A stretch of DNA of 34,176 nucleotides from Streptomyces sp. GC420 (GCF_009916105.1 NZ_JAAAXQ010000031.1:1-34176), one strand, 5' to 3'. Shown: positions 1-7,562, numbered from the stretch's first letter. Notes: generated by a model from the sequence alone, not told the origin. Numbers and translations: made by a program.

Positions 1-886
1 GGGTCGGTGATGGTCCCGCGCAGGGCGGCCACGGGGAGCCCGGCCTCGAGGCCGAGGTCGAACACGCTGATGCGATTGAGCCGGTTCTGCACCACGTACA
101 GCCTCCGGCCGATACGGAGGAGGCCGTCGCCGTTGAGGACGTCGTCCGCGCCCCTGAGGGCGATCTCGGCGGCATGTCCGGTCTTCGGGCCCACGTGGTA
201 GAGCCTGCCGACGGGCCGGCTGCTGACGACGATCAGCCCTCGGCCGCCGGGGGCCGGGACGATGCCGTTGGCGTTGATCACGTCGGGCGCCTGCTGCCAG
301 TCCCCGCCGAGGCGGAGGCTGGTGACGGTGCCGCGGGTGCCCCGGGGGATGCCGTGGAGCGCGCCGTCACGGGAATCGGTGAACCGGGCGCGATCCCCCA
401 GCAGGGTGACGTCGTTGACGAAATGCCCGGTTGGTCCGGCCGGACGGTGGGTGGCGACGAGTTCGCCGGTGCGGGTGTCGAGGACCCTGGCCGTGCCGTC
501 GGCGCCTCCCGCGATGTAGAGCAGGCCGTCGTGGTCGAGTTTCATGCCGACGGCCGCGGTGCCGCTCGCGCCGTCGAGCACGACCCTGCCGCGGCCGGTG
601 CGCAGGTCGGCCCGGTAGACGGCGCCGGTGCCCAGCGAGCCCACCCAGGCGTACGGCCCGGAGCCGATGGTGATGCCCTCGGGCCGGAAACCGTCGGGAA
701 GCGGGAAGCCCGCCGGCCACCGTGCCTCGGTCCCCGCGGTCCCCGCGGTCCCCGCGGTCGCCGCGGTCGCCGGTGTCCCCGCGGTGGCGCCCTGGCCGGC
801 GCGGTGCCCGTCGCGAGGGCGAGCAGGGTGGCGGCCGCGCCACCGAGGACGGTGCGCCGGGACGGCGGGGAAGGGGTCCGGGTCAT
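1..886 (-). pseudogene. Secreted SMP-30/gluconolactonase-like beta-propeller protein, frameshifted, 3' end off the window
   Basis: The start at 886 follows a GGAGG ribosome site and opens with a twin-arginine-type signal (SRRTVLGGAAATLLALATG). From about 780 down to 3 the coding frame is one base different and reads as a continuous SMP-30-like protein, with segments such as PDGFRPEGITIGSGPYAWVG, GHFVNDVTLLGDRARFTDS and DDVLNGDGLL. Restoring one base near 793-797 would join the signal peptide to the mature part as APA-QGATAG, a good cleavage site. After it comes a low-complexity Ala/Thr/Gly linker encoded by short GC repeats (731-780). The family comprises calcium-dependent lactonase-like six-bladed propellers; some Streptomyces members are annotated as superoxide dismutase, which the sequence does not support. 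The product would be exported by Tat. The frameshift could be real or a sequencing slip in a GC-rich run; the C-terminus is missing. Confidence 0.75.
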
Positions 887-955
887 GGTTCACGCCTCCG
901 GAAGTGGGGGTGGGAGCGGAAACTCAGGTCGGCTTCTGCCCCTGACGAGCCGCCC

Positions 956-989
956 GTTCCCGGAGTTCCCCGATGTTCCCGGAGTTCCC
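956..989. repeat. Four GTTCCC iterons in a divergent intergenic region
   Basis: The 15-mer GTTCCCGGAGTTCCC occurs at 956-970 and again at 975-989, giving four GTTCCC units spaced 9, 10 and 9 bases apart. They lie in the 292-bp gap between the start of the SMP-30-like gene (886, minus) and the DUF5999 gene (1179, plus). Near-helical spacing would suit a DNA-binding protein, but no regulator is identified. I see no gene in the rest of this gap. Confidence 0.45.
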
Positions 990-1178
990 ACGGGCAACTT
1001 CGGGGGACCCGATGCGCACGCGTGTACCGCCCCGTCGCGGACCGGTCCCGGAAACGTCCGCGTGCTGTCACGTTTCCCGCCGGCCTGTTCCCGTGGCCTC
1101 TCCCTGCGGGCATGGTTCTGACCAGCGGGGCGGCGACGGTGCCGTCCGCACCCACCGCATCCGACCCGGAGGTGCGCC

Positions 1179-1382
1179 ATGTGTTCCCACCAGCCGCAGT
1201 GCCCGTCAGCCGACAGCACGGACCGCGAGGCCGCGCACATCATCGCCTTCCACCCCGAGCAGGGCTGGAACCTGCTGTGCAACGGCGCGATCCTCTTCGA
1301 CGACACCGGTGAGCTGCTGCCCGACGGCCGGGTGGTCGCCCCGCACCGTGCGCCCGCAGACCGCCTGGCCGTCGCCGCCTGA
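1179..1382 (+). CDS. DUF5999 family protein
   Basis: A 67-residue protein starting MCSHQPQCPSADSTDREAA, matching the short actinobacterial DUF5999 family: a Cys/His-containing N-terminus, then HPEQGWNLLCNG, FDDTGELLPDG and a closing APHR segment. The start has a GGAGG ribosome site six bases upstream. No function has been established for the family. The two N-terminal cysteines (residues 2 and 8) with nearby histidine could bind metal, but that is inference. It stands alone, with the minus-strand CxxC mini-protein converging from 1714. Confidence 0.85.
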   Translation: MCSHQPQCPSADSTDREAAHIIAFHPEQGWNLLCNGAILFDDTGELLPDGRVVAPHRAPADRLAVAA

Positions 1383-1510
1383 ACCCGCTCCCACCGGCGC
1401 ACCGGCTCCCACCCCGGGTGCCCGTCACCCGTCTCCCACCGCCGCCCCGCCGCCCTCGCCGGCACGGCGGCACAGTCGGGGGGCCGTACAGCCGCCACGG
1501 CCGGTACGGA

Positions 1511-1714
1511 TCAGTGCGCGAGGTCGTCGCCCGCGGCCGTGTCGCACACCGGGCAGGTGCCGCGGACCAGTATCGCCGACAGGCCGTTGCTGCCCGTCCA
1601 GCCCGGATCCTCGCTCACCACGATGCGGAGCAGGCTCCGGCACACCCGGCACCGCTGCGGTACGTGTTCGTACAGCACAGCGTCGTGAATCTTCTGCCAA
1701 GCGGGCGTGACCAT
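1511..1714 (-). CDS. Small CxxC zinc-ribbon-like hypothetical protein
   Basis: A 67-residue protein starting MVTPAWQKIHDAVLYEHVP with a GGGAG ribosome site about six bases upstream. That favours this start over an ATG 21 bases further out. Two CxxC pairs (CRVC near residue 23 and CPVC near residue 55) are spaced as in zinc ribbons, so a metal-stabilised fold is likely. Small proteins of this kind are frequent in Streptomyces; I do not recognise a named family. It converges on the DUF5999 gene and is divergent from the PHP gene. Confidence 0.65.
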   Translation of the reverse strand: MVTPAWQKIHDAVLYEHVPQRCRVCRSLLRIVVSEDPGWTGSNGLSAILVRGTCPVCDTAAGDDLAH

Positions 1715-1932
1715 GCCCAACTCCCGTTCTCGCACCTGAGCGTGAGCAGGCTAACGACCACTCAGCAACGGTTCCGCACCGGGGTACGGAATACCGGCCG
1801 CGGCGGTTCACCGGATGCGGAGACGTTCCCGCTCACCGAGACTGGGGGAACCGGCCGGCACCGGCACCTGCTCCGCACCGGCATGTGCCCGCCGCCGGTC
1901 CCCGCACCGCCACAGCTGCCCGAGGACCCCCG

Positions 1933-3000
1933 ATGGAACCGGTGGAAGCACTGGACAGGATCGCGTTCCTCCTCGAACGCGCCGGGGCTCCGACGTACCG
2001 GGTACGCGCCTTTCGCACCGCCTCCCGCGCCGTGACCGGGCTGGGCGCCGACACCGTGGCCGCCAGGGCGGCGGCCGGCACCCTCGAATCGGTACGCGGG
2101 ATCGGCCCCAGGACCGCCGAGGTCGTACGGGAGGCGCTCGCCGGCAAGATCCCCGGCTATCTGCGCCGGCTGGAGGAGGAGGCGGACGAGCCGCTCACCG
2201 AGGGCGGCACGGCACTGCGCGCCGCACTGCGCGGCGACTGCCACCTGCACTCCGACTGGTCCGACGGCGGCAGCCCCATCGAGGACATGGGCCTGGCGGC
2301 CGCCGGGCTGGGCCACGAGTGGGCCGCGCTCACCGACCACTCCCCCACGCTCACCGTCGCCCGCGGCCTGACCGCGGAGCGGCTGCGCGGGCAACTGGAG
2401 ACGGTGGCGGAGCTGAACCGGCGGTGGGCGCCCTTCCGGCTGCTCACCGGCATCGAGTGCGACATCCTCCCGGACGGCACCCTGGACCAGGAGCCGGAGC
2501 TGCTCGACCGGCTGGACGTGGTCGTGGCATCGGTCCACTCCAAGCTGCGGATGGACGCGCCCGCCATGACCCGCAGGATGCTGCGCGCCGTCCGCAACCC
2601 CCTGATGGACGTGCTCGGCCACTGCACCGGACGGCTGGTCACCGGCCGCGGCCGGCCGGAATCGGAGTTCGACGCCGACCAGGTGTTCGCCGCCTGCGCC
2701 GAGACGGGTACGGCCGTGGAGATCAACAGCCGTCCGGAACGCCTGGACCCGCCGCGCCGGCTGCTGCGCCGGGCGGTGGACGCCGGGACGCTGTTCGCCG
2801 TGGACACCGACGCGCACGCCCCCGGCCAGCTGTCCTGGCAGATCCTGGGCTGCGCCAGGGCCGAGGAGTGCGGCGTACCGGTGGAGCGCGTCGTCAACAC
2901 CTGGACGGCGGAGCAGCTGCTGCGCTGGGCGCGCACCAGGGAGGTCCCGGCGGCGGGCCGGACCGGAGGGGCGCGCCGTGCGGGCCGGGCGGGCCGCTGA
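1933..3000 (+). CDS. PHP domain-containing metal-dependent phosphoesterase with N-terminal HhH region
   Basis: About 355 residues. The N-terminal 80 residues resemble the helical/HhH part of family X DNA polymerases (RIAFLLERAGAPTYRVRAFR; then VRGIGPRTAEVVREALAGKI). The rest is a PHP domain with a full-looking set of metal ligands: DCHLHSDWSDG, ALTDHSP, GIECDI, VASVHSKLRM, LGHCTGR and AVDTDAHAP. No polymerase palm is present, so this is a stand-alone PHP protein with a DNA-binding-like head. It probably hydrolyses phosphoesters, possibly on nucleic acid; the substrate is unknown. I chose the ATG at 1933 because homology begins there; an in-frame start 48 bases upstream adds only low-complexity sequence. 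The basic Gly/Arg/Ala-rich tail looks disordered. Confidence 0.85.
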   Translation: MEPVEALDRIAFLLERAGAPTYRVRAFRTASRAVTGLGADTVAARAAAGTLESVRGIGPRTAEVVREALAGKIPGYLRRLEEEADEPLTEGGTALRAALRGDCHLHSDWSDGGSPIEDMGLAAAGLGHEWAALTDHSPTLTVARGLTAERLRGQLETVAELNRRWAPFRLLTGIECDILPDGTLDQEPELLDRLDVVVASVHSKLRMDAPAMTRRMLRAVRNPLMDVLGHCTGRLVTGRGRPESEFDADQVFAACAETGTAVEINSRPERLDPPRRLLRRAVDAGTLFAVDTDAHAPGQLSWQILGCARAEECGVPVERVVNTWTAEQLLRWARTREVPAAGRTGGARRAGRAGR

Positions 3001-3036
3001 GGCTTTCGCGCACAGGGGCGGGACACCCGTGCCGGC

Positions 3037-3186
3037 ATGGTGCGAATCGGATACACGATGATGACCGAGCAGGCAGGACCGCGGGCACTCCTCGACCACG
3101 TGGTGCGCGCCGAGGAGGCGGTCGGCGTGGCGCTCGCGCGCGGTGTGGGCGGCGACGAGACGTCCTGCCCGACGCGCCCGCCGTGA
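3037..3186 (+). pseudogene. Remnant of a TIGR03557-type F420-dependent LLM oxidoreductase (N-terminus only)
   Basis: The open frame begins MVRIGYTMMTEQAGPRALLD and continues HVVRAEEA, which matches the first 28 or so residues of the F420-dependent glucose-6-phosphate-dehydrogenase-like family (normally over 300 residues). In intact members the next residues are G-F-D plus an SDHYFPW-type segment; here the frame switches to unrelated sequence and stops after 49 codons. No remaining part of the TIM barrel is visible before the next gene, so most of the ancestral gene was deleted. The assignment rests on one short but characteristic segment. Confidence 0.6.
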
Positions 3187-3313
3187 TGGCTCGCGGCCGC
3201 GGTCCCCGCGCGGGCAGCGAACCGTCGGCCGGGACAGCCATGGGCGGGCGGCCGGGGCAGTCATGGGCGGTTGATCCGCTGCGGGGGCTTCGGCGCCGGG
3301 CAGCCCACAGGTT

Positions 3314-3339
3314 CCCGAAGAGGACGATCCCTCGTCGGG
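3314..3339 (-). terminator. Candidate terminator stem-loop after the TIM-barrel gene
   Basis: CCCGAAGAGG pairs with CCTCGTCGGG (9 of 10 positions) around a short loop, about 28 bases beyond the stop codon of the minus-strand gene at 3368. No strong T tract follows, as is common in high-GC actinobacteria. Confidence 0.4.
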
Positions 3340-3367
3340 GACCTTGCCCTGCGAGCAGCGTGAGACG

Positions 3368-4393
3368 TCAGGCGCGGTACGAGTCGGCCAGTGCGGCAAA
3401 CGCCGCCTTGGGTTCCCAGGGCATGTCGGGGTAGGTGATCCCATGGCCGTCGTCGAGGACTCTGACGATGCCGGGGCTGGCGAGGTCGAGGTCGTCGCGG
3501 GGGTCGCCGTCGGGGCGGTGGGGGAAGTTGCCGAGCGCGAAGAGGAACGCGAAGGTGCTGTCGACGCCGTGGGTGTCGAAGACCTCCAGCAGTTCCCGGA
3601 GATAGGTGGCCTGGCCCGCTTCGTCGCGGGTGAATTCGCCGTTCAGCCGGATCGGCGCGCCGGTCTCCTTGTCGTACTCGACGATCTCCATGCAGCGGCC
3701 GCCCAGGTCACCGGCGCCGCGATAGGCCGCTGTGCCGAATTCGGTGATGGCGACCGGCTTTCCCTGTGCGACGAGGGTACGCACGCCCTCGGCGAACTGG
3801 TCGGAGACTTCGGCCGATCGGTACAGGTCCACGCTGATGAAGTCGAAAGGCGCCCAGTCGACGCGTTCGAGCGGTATGGCAGCGTAGGTGATCTTTCCGC
3901 CGAAGCGCTCGCGGACGAGGAGGGCGGCCTCGGCGAGGAGGTCATTCACGCGTGCGCTGACCTCGCCCACCCGCTCGTGCAGGCGATCCCGCTGGTCCAG
4001 CAGCAGCCGGAGCCGGTCCTCCTGTGTGCCGCCGGGCAAGAACCCCTTGTTCATCAGGCTCAACTCGGCGCCGGCGACGAACACCACCTCGGCTCCCCGC
4101 CGCCGCAGCCGCTCCGCACGGGCGGCGCAGTCGGCGAACAGGTCGAGTATTTCCTCGCCGGTCAGCTCCAGGGGGTAGGGCGAGAGCCAGACCTCGAGGC
4201 CGAGGTCGGCGGCGCAGGCCGCGGCCAGTTCCAGTCGCTCCGGATCACCGCCGATGACGCGGACGGCGGTGCAGTGCAGGTCGTCACGGATGATGCTCAG
4301 CTCGCGGCGGACCTGGTCGGGCGGGAAGTGCTCACGGGAGATCACTCCCCCTCGAACGAAGCCGGTGTCGTAGCTGATGCCCTTGGCTCGCAT
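3368..4393 (-). CDS. TIM-barrel glycoside-hydrolase-like protein, often annotated 'abortive infection protein'
   Basis: A 341-residue cytoplasmic protein starting MRAKGISYDTGFVRGG. The pattern is that of clan GH-A-like TIM barrels: VFVAGAELSL (Glu110, candidate acid/base), FDFISVDLYRSAE and VAITEFGTAAY (Glu218, candidate nucleophile), ending with a segment around FAFLFALGNF. No signal peptide is seen. Homologues in actinobacteria often carry the label abortive phage infection protein, but nothing here shows a defence role; a glycosidase-like enzyme is the safer reading. The start at 4393 is where homology begins; the frame stays open upstream but runs through the operator. It is transcribed divergently from the TetR gene at 4498 across a palindromic site, so TetR control of this gene is likely. 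Confidence 0.8.
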   Translation of the reverse strand: MRAKGISYDTGFVRGGVISREHFPPDQVRRELSIIRDDLHCTAVRVIGGDPERLELAAACAADLGLEVWLSPYPLELTGEEILDLFADCAARAERLRRRGAEVVFVAGAELSLMNKGFLPGGTQEDRLRLLLDQRDRLHERVGEVSARVNDLLAEAALLVRERFGGKITYAAIPLERVDWAPFDFISVDLYRSAEVSDQFAEGVRTLVAQGKPVAITEFGTAAYRGAGDLGGRCMEIVEYDKETGAPIRLNGEFTRDEAGQATYLRELLEVFDTHGVDSTFAFLFALGNFPHRPDGDPRDDLDLASPGIVRVLDDGHGITYPDMPWEPKAAFAALADSYRA

Positions 4394-4442
4394 GGGCCTG
4401 GTCCTTCCTGCCGGGTTTGCCGGGAGCCCGACTCTAGGGGCA

Positions 4443-4476
4443 AAACTTGCGTGCACGCAAGTTTGCGGGCACGCAT
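4443..4476. promoter_or_regulatory. Double palindromic TetR operator in a divergent promoter
   Basis: Positions 4443-4464 form a perfect 22-bp palindrome centred on GTGCAC. Its core, TTGCGTGCACGCAA (4447-4460), is followed 16 bases later by a second, near-identical site, TTGCGGGCACGCAT (4463-4476). Both lie between the divergent starts at 4393 and 4498. Two tandem dyads are typical of TetR autoregulators that bind as a pair of dimers. An apparent TTG start inside the palindrome is better read as operator sequence. Confidence 0.8.
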
Positions 4477-4497
4477 GTCTGTTGGGATGCTGGGACG

Positions 4498-5148
4498 GTG
4501 ACGACACGACAGGCAGGGTTGCGCGAGCGGAAGAAGCAGGCCACGCGGAAGGCGTTGCGCGAGGCGGCGCTTCGGTTGGCCCTGGAGCGTGGCCCGGACA
4601 ATGTCCGCGTGGACGACATCGCGGAGGCCGCCGGCGTCTCGCCGCGCACCTACAACAACTACTTCTCAAGCCGCGAAGAGGCGATCGTCGCCGCCGTCAC
4701 CGCCGAGCGGGAGTTCAGGGTGGCGGCGGCAGTGGCCGACCGGGCCGGCACCCGTCTCGCCGATGACGTCGTCGGCGCGGTCGTGGAGCAGTACACCGAC
4801 TCGGGCGAACCCGGCCGCGACGCACTCTTGCTCATCACGACAAGTCCGGCACTCCGCAACGTGTTCCTCGACGCCGCAGCCGCGATCGAGCTTCCGCTCA
4901 CGGAGGCAATCAACGGCCGCCTCGGCGAGACCGACCCGTACGCCGCCCGCGTACTCGCGGCGAGCGTCGCCGCCGCCGTTCATGTAGCGCTTGATCGTTG
5001 GTTGCAGCCGGCGGCCGCGTCCCTGGCGGCCGGTGGGTTCGTCGTTCCGGCCGGCTCACTGCCCGACCTGCTCCGCGCAGCGCTGGCACCACTCGCACCC
5101 GCATTCGACGCGGCCGAGGAGCGGGCACGACACGACGAGCACCGATGA
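4498..5148 (+). CDS. TetR/AcrR family transcriptional regulator
   Basis: About 216 residues from a GTG start (VTTRQAGLRERKKQATRKAL). The N-terminal HTH is clear: RVDDIAEAAGVSPRTYNNYF is the recognition region, followed by SSREEAIVAAV. The C-terminal ligand-binding helices have no obvious ligand signature. I preferred GTG 4498 because the longer frame would translate through the operator and homology starts around LRERKK. It probably represses itself and the divergent TIM-barrel gene through the double palindrome at 4443-4476. The inducer is unknown. Confidence 0.85.
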   Translation: MTTRQAGLRERKKQATRKALREAALRLALERGPDNVRVDDIAEAAGVSPRTYNNYFSSREEAIVAAVTAEREFRVAAAVADRAGTRLADDVVGAVVEQYTDSGEPGRDALLLITTSPALRNVFLDAAAAIELPLTEAINGRLGETDPYAARVLAASVAAAVHVALDRWLQPAAASLAAGGFVVPAGSLPDLLRAALAPLAPAFDAAEERARHDEHR

Positions 5149-5253
5149 CGCCACCGCGAGGGGAGCGGCATGCACGCCCGCCGACTCAAGCGCTCGGAAC
5201 CGCCGGCCGATGGGTCGTGACCGCTTGCGGCGGTGAGGCCGGGCGCCCCCGAT

Positions 5254-5301
5254 TTTCGCCGCAGCCCTCGTCACCGATTTCGCCGCAGCCCTCGTCACCG
5301 A
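5254..5301. repeat. Perfect 24-bp tandem repeat, two copies
   Basis: The unit starting TTTCGCCGCAGCC and ending CACCGA occupies 5254-5277 and 5278-5301 with no mismatches. Because 24 is a multiple of three, it keeps any reading frame open and would encode repeated SPQPSSP. No gene uses it convincingly, so it looks like a recent slippage product in non-coding DNA. Confidence 0.85.
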
Positions 5302-5384
5302 CCGTGCCGATCACGGTCGGCCGGGCCGCTCCTTGCCGTCAGGCGCGCGGTCCGAGGAAACAGTCCACCGCTTTTCGATGACGG

Positions 5385-5470
5385 TCCACCGCTTGCGTCG
5401 ATGACCTGCCCGGTGATCCGGCGTGCCGCCTCAGAGGCGAGGAACGGGACCGCGCGCGGCGGCCAGTGCC
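5385..5470 (-). pseudogene. Fragment of a short-chain dehydrogenase/reductase C-terminus
   Basis: On the minus strand the segment FLASEAARRITGQVIDASGG (5385-5444) matches the conserved near-C-terminal block of classical SDR enzymes (FLAS...ITGQ...GG). Upstream there is no Rossmann fold and no YxxxK motif; the adjoining frame (ALAAARGPVP) may be a shifted remnant. Only the last part of a lost gene appears to remain. The exact limits are uncertain. Confidence 0.5.
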
Positions 5471-5623
5471 TGCCCGGCCGCCATGCACACGGCATTGGTG
5501 CGCTGGGCCGAGGACGATGGCCGGACCGGCCTGCCCGACCTGATCGCGAAGGCGCCCGCTGCCACCTTGGGTGAGATGCGACCGGGGTCGCCTCCATACG
5601 TTCTGCCCGTTGGAAGCAGTACG

Positions 5624-5658
5624 GGGCGGGGCCGCGCGGAATCCGCCCGGCCCCGCCC
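5624..5658 (-). terminator. Terminator after the VanZ-CsbD operon
   Basis: GGGCGGGGCCG (5624-5634) and CGGCCCCGCCC (5648-5658) form a perfect 11-bp stem. The loop contains a small inner GCGG/CCGC hairpin. It lies 27 bases beyond the stop codon of the CsbD-like gene. Confidence 0.65.
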
Positions 5659-5684
5659 TGTGTGACGAACGCGGTCGTCGCCGT

Positions 5685-5876
5685 TCAGTGGCGGAAGGCG
5701 TCCTTGGCCTTCTGGCCGGCCTGACGCAGCGCCCCCTTGGAGCGCTCCGTACGGCCCTTGGCCGTCATGCTCTCGTTGCCCAGCGCCCGGCCGAACATGT
5801 GCTTCACGGCGCCCTTCGCCTGCTCCGCCTTGGCGGCGACCCGGTGCTGGGCGTCCTTGCTGTTCCGCGCGGTCAT
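5685..5876 (-). CDS. CsbD-like general stress protein
   Basis: A 63-residue hydrophilic, Lys/Ala/Gln-rich protein (MTARNSKDAQHRVAAKAEQA start, KDAFRH end). It has the two-part CsbD layout: KAEQAKGAVKHMFGRALGNE, then TAKGRTERSKGALRQAG. The start is preceded by a GAGGAGTG ribosome site. CsbD proteins are small, predominantly helical and commonly stress-induced; their biochemical role is unresolved. The gene begins 11 bases after the VanZ-family stop, so the two are almost certainly co-transcribed. A strong stem-loop follows. Confidence 0.85.
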   Translation of the reverse strand: MTARNSKDAQHRVAAKAEQAKGAVKHMFGRALGNESMTAKGRTERSKGALRQAGQKAKDAFRH

Positions 5877-5887
5877 GGTCGCACTCC

Positions 5888-6583
5888 TCAACGGTCGGCG
5901 TGTCTCCTTGACACAAGATCGCGTGCCCGCGCCCCGGGGCTCCAAACCCGGTCGGCGCGGCTCGTCCGGCCGGTGGCCGTGCCCGCGGCGCCGTCGGGAG
6001 CACGGCCGCGTCCACGGGCGGCGCCGAGCCGCTGCCACCAGCGGCGGCGGGGAGGGTGCAGGGCCCTGCCGAGCCGGCGGCCCACGAGCAGGTAGCCGAG
6101 CAGGGCGCCGGTGGTGTTGAGGATGACATCGTCGATGTCGAACGCCCGGCCGGTCACCAGGACACCCTGTGCCGCCTCGACCATCAGCATGACCAGGGCC
6201 GTCAGCAGGGCGACCCGCAGCAGCCCGCGGGCGCGCGGCACCAGTGTGGGCAGCAGCACACCGAAGGGCACGCCCAGCAGGATGTTGCCGCCGATCTGAC
6301 GGACCGTCTCGCGGAACGCGGGCTGCTCGAGGTAGGTGGAGATGGAATCGCCGGGCCGCAGATTGGTGTGGGTCAGGTCCTCCGACGGGCCCGAGGGCAC
6401 GAGAGTGACCCTGGCCAGGGCCACGGCGAAGGCGATCATGCAGAGCAGTGCGGCCAGCAGGACGAGGCCGCGGACCAGGGCCGCGCCCCAGCCCCGGCCC
6501 GGTGGTTCGGGCGGACCCGACCCCGAACCCGACTTCCGAGCGGCGCCGGCGTCCGCCGGCGGGGTACGCGGAATACGTGCCAC
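5888..6583 (-). CDS. VanZ family membrane protein
   Basis: A 231-residue protein from a GTG start with a GGAGGT ribosome site. A Pro/Gly-rich cytoplasmic head (about 34 residues) precedes a first membrane helix (LVLLAALLCMIAFAVAL). Then comes the VanZ-like core: GGNILLGVPFGVLLPTLVPR, LLTALVMLMVEAAQGVL, and FDIDDVILNTTGALLGYLL. That core signature identifies the family, named after the teicoplanin-resistance accessory protein VanZ. Most chromosomal members are not in glycopeptide clusters, and no van genes lie nearby, so resistance should not be assumed. The basic C-terminal tail of about 50 residues is poorly conserved in appearance. It forms an operon with the CsbD-like gene. Confidence 0.85.
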   Translation of the reverse strand: MARIPRTPPADAGAARKSGSGSGPPEPPGRGWGAALVRGLVLLAALLCMIAFAVALARVTLVPSGPSEDLTHTNLRPGDSISTYLEQPAFRETVRQIGGNILLGVPFGVLLPTLVPRARGLLRVALLTALVMLMVEAAQGVLVTGRAFDIDDVILNTTGALLGYLLVGRRLGRALHPPRRRWWQRLGAARGRGRAPDGAAGTATGRTSRADRVWSPGARARDLVSRRHADR

Positions 6584-6665
6584 AGGGACCTCCCTCCCGG
6601 TTCCCAGGCTCGTACCCCCGGTTCACATGCGCACACCCGGAGCCGACCGCCCAACTTGCCTGGCT

Positions 6666-6878
6666 TCAGGCGGAGTTGATCGTTCCCGGCACCTCGGTGC
6701 CGGAGTCCTCCTCACCGTCGGCGGCCCCGTGGAGCGGCTCCACGGAGGTGTTCGGCGGGCCGGGGGCGCCGAGGCCCTCAGCACCGGGCCCCGCCGCCTG
6801 GGCCGGGCTGGGTGACACGGCGGCCAGGACGGCTCCCGCGGCAAGGGTGAGGACGGCCATGGCACTTCGCTTCTTCAT
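6666..6878 (-). CDS. Small secreted protein with Sec signal peptide
   Basis: A 70-residue product with a textbook signal: basic MKKRSAMAV, a hydrophobic core (LTLAAGAVLAAV) and a SPSPAQA cleavage site near residue 28. The mature peptide of about 42 residues is acidic and rich in Gly, Pro and Glu, with no cysteine. I recognise no family. No strong ribosome site is visible upstream, which lowers confidence in the start. It is divergent from the flavoprotein gene. Confidence 0.6.
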   Translation of the reverse strand: MKKRSAMAVLTLAAGAVLAAVSPSPAQAAGPGAEGLGAPGPPNTSVEPLHGAADGEEDSGTEVPGTINSA

Positions 6879-7007
6879 GCACGGACAACTGCGCCGCCCC
6901 GGGCGAGGTCACGCCCTGCCCGTGCGGAGACGCAGGCGGCGGCGTGACGGCGCGGCTGTCCGTATCGGCAGTTGCGAATGATCGTATTCGCGGGGTGGGA
7001 TGGGCGC

Positions 7008-7562
7008 ATGAGGACGTCACGCACCATGTACCTGTTCAGCTGTGCCGCACCGCCCCTGTTCGACGTGGCCCATGTGGTCGAGAACGCGCAGACCCGTGGC
7101 TGGGACGTCTGCCTGGGGCTGACGCCCACCGCGGCCCGCTGGCTCGGTGGCAGTGTCGAAGGGCTCGCCGCCCTCACCGGCCACCGGGTGTACACGGAGC
7201 ATCCGGTGCCCGGCGTCCCCTTCGAGTGGCCGGCCCCCGACGTCCTGGTCATGGCACCGGCGACCTTCAACACCATCAACCAGTGGGCGCTCGGCATCAC
7301 CGAGAAATGGGTCGTCGGTGTCGCCGCCGAGGCGATCGGGCGGGGCGTTCCGCTCATCGCGCTGCCGTGCGTGAACAACGCGCTGGGCACGCATCCGCAG
7401 TTCGGGCGCTCGGTGGGCACCCTGCGGGAGGCTGGGGTGAGGGTGCTCCACGGCGAGGAGGGCGGCTTCCCGGCGAACGAGCCCGGCGAGGGCAGGCCGG
7501 CCGACTTCCCGTGGCATGCGGCGCTCGACGCGGCCGGTTCGGTGGACACGCTCGTTCCCTGA
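7008..7562 (+). CDS. Flavoprotein, phosphopantothenoylcysteine-decarboxylase-type (HFCD) fold
   Basis: A 184-residue protein. The N-terminus (MYLFSCAAPPLFDVAHVVEN) and the central VLVMAPATFNTINQWALG segment correspond to the FMN-binding and PASANT-like motifs of the HFCD family. LIALPCVNNAL corresponds to the PxMNxxMW substrate-clamp region. It is a single-domain protein without the CoaB synthetase, so it is not a bifunctional CoaBC. Stand-alone members decarboxylate cysteine-type substrates in natural-product maturation or act as uncharacterised flavoenzymes. No precursor peptide or biosynthetic partner is evident here. The ATG at 7008 is preferred because it follows GGGATGG; starts at 6972 and 6978 are possible. 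Confidence 0.8.
   Translation: MRTSRTMYLFSCAAPPLFDVAHVVENAQTRGWDVCLGLTPTAARWLGGSVEGLAALTGHRVYTEHPVPGVPFEWPAPDVLVMAPATFNTINQWALGITEKWVVGVAAEAIGRGVPLIALPCVNNALGTHPQFGRSVGTLREAGVRVLHGEEGGFPANEPGEGRPADFPWHAALDAAGSVDTLVP

Larger units (their letters stand above)
5149..5623. other. Gene-poor stretch with repeats and decayed coding sequence
   Basis: This stretch has no convincing intact gene. It holds a 24-bp perfect tandem repeat (5254-5301), a second imperfect duplication in which GTCCACCGCTT recurs at 5363 and 5384, and a minus-strand fragment resembling the C-terminus of a short-chain dehydrogenase. A short plus-strand frame around 5480-5580 has coding-like composition (ALVRWAEDDGRTGLPDLIAK) but I do not recognise it. 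Confidence 0.5.

Noticed and set aside
5888-6583. VanZ as evidence for glycopeptide resistance
   Set aside because: No vanHAX, vanR/S or related genes lie nearby, and the family is widespread without resistance.
7008-7562. HFCD flavoprotein as part of a RiPP cluster
   Set aside because: No precursor peptide, lanthionine synthetase or YcaO gene adjoins; the nearby secreted peptide (6666-6878) has no Cys and an ordinary Sec signal.
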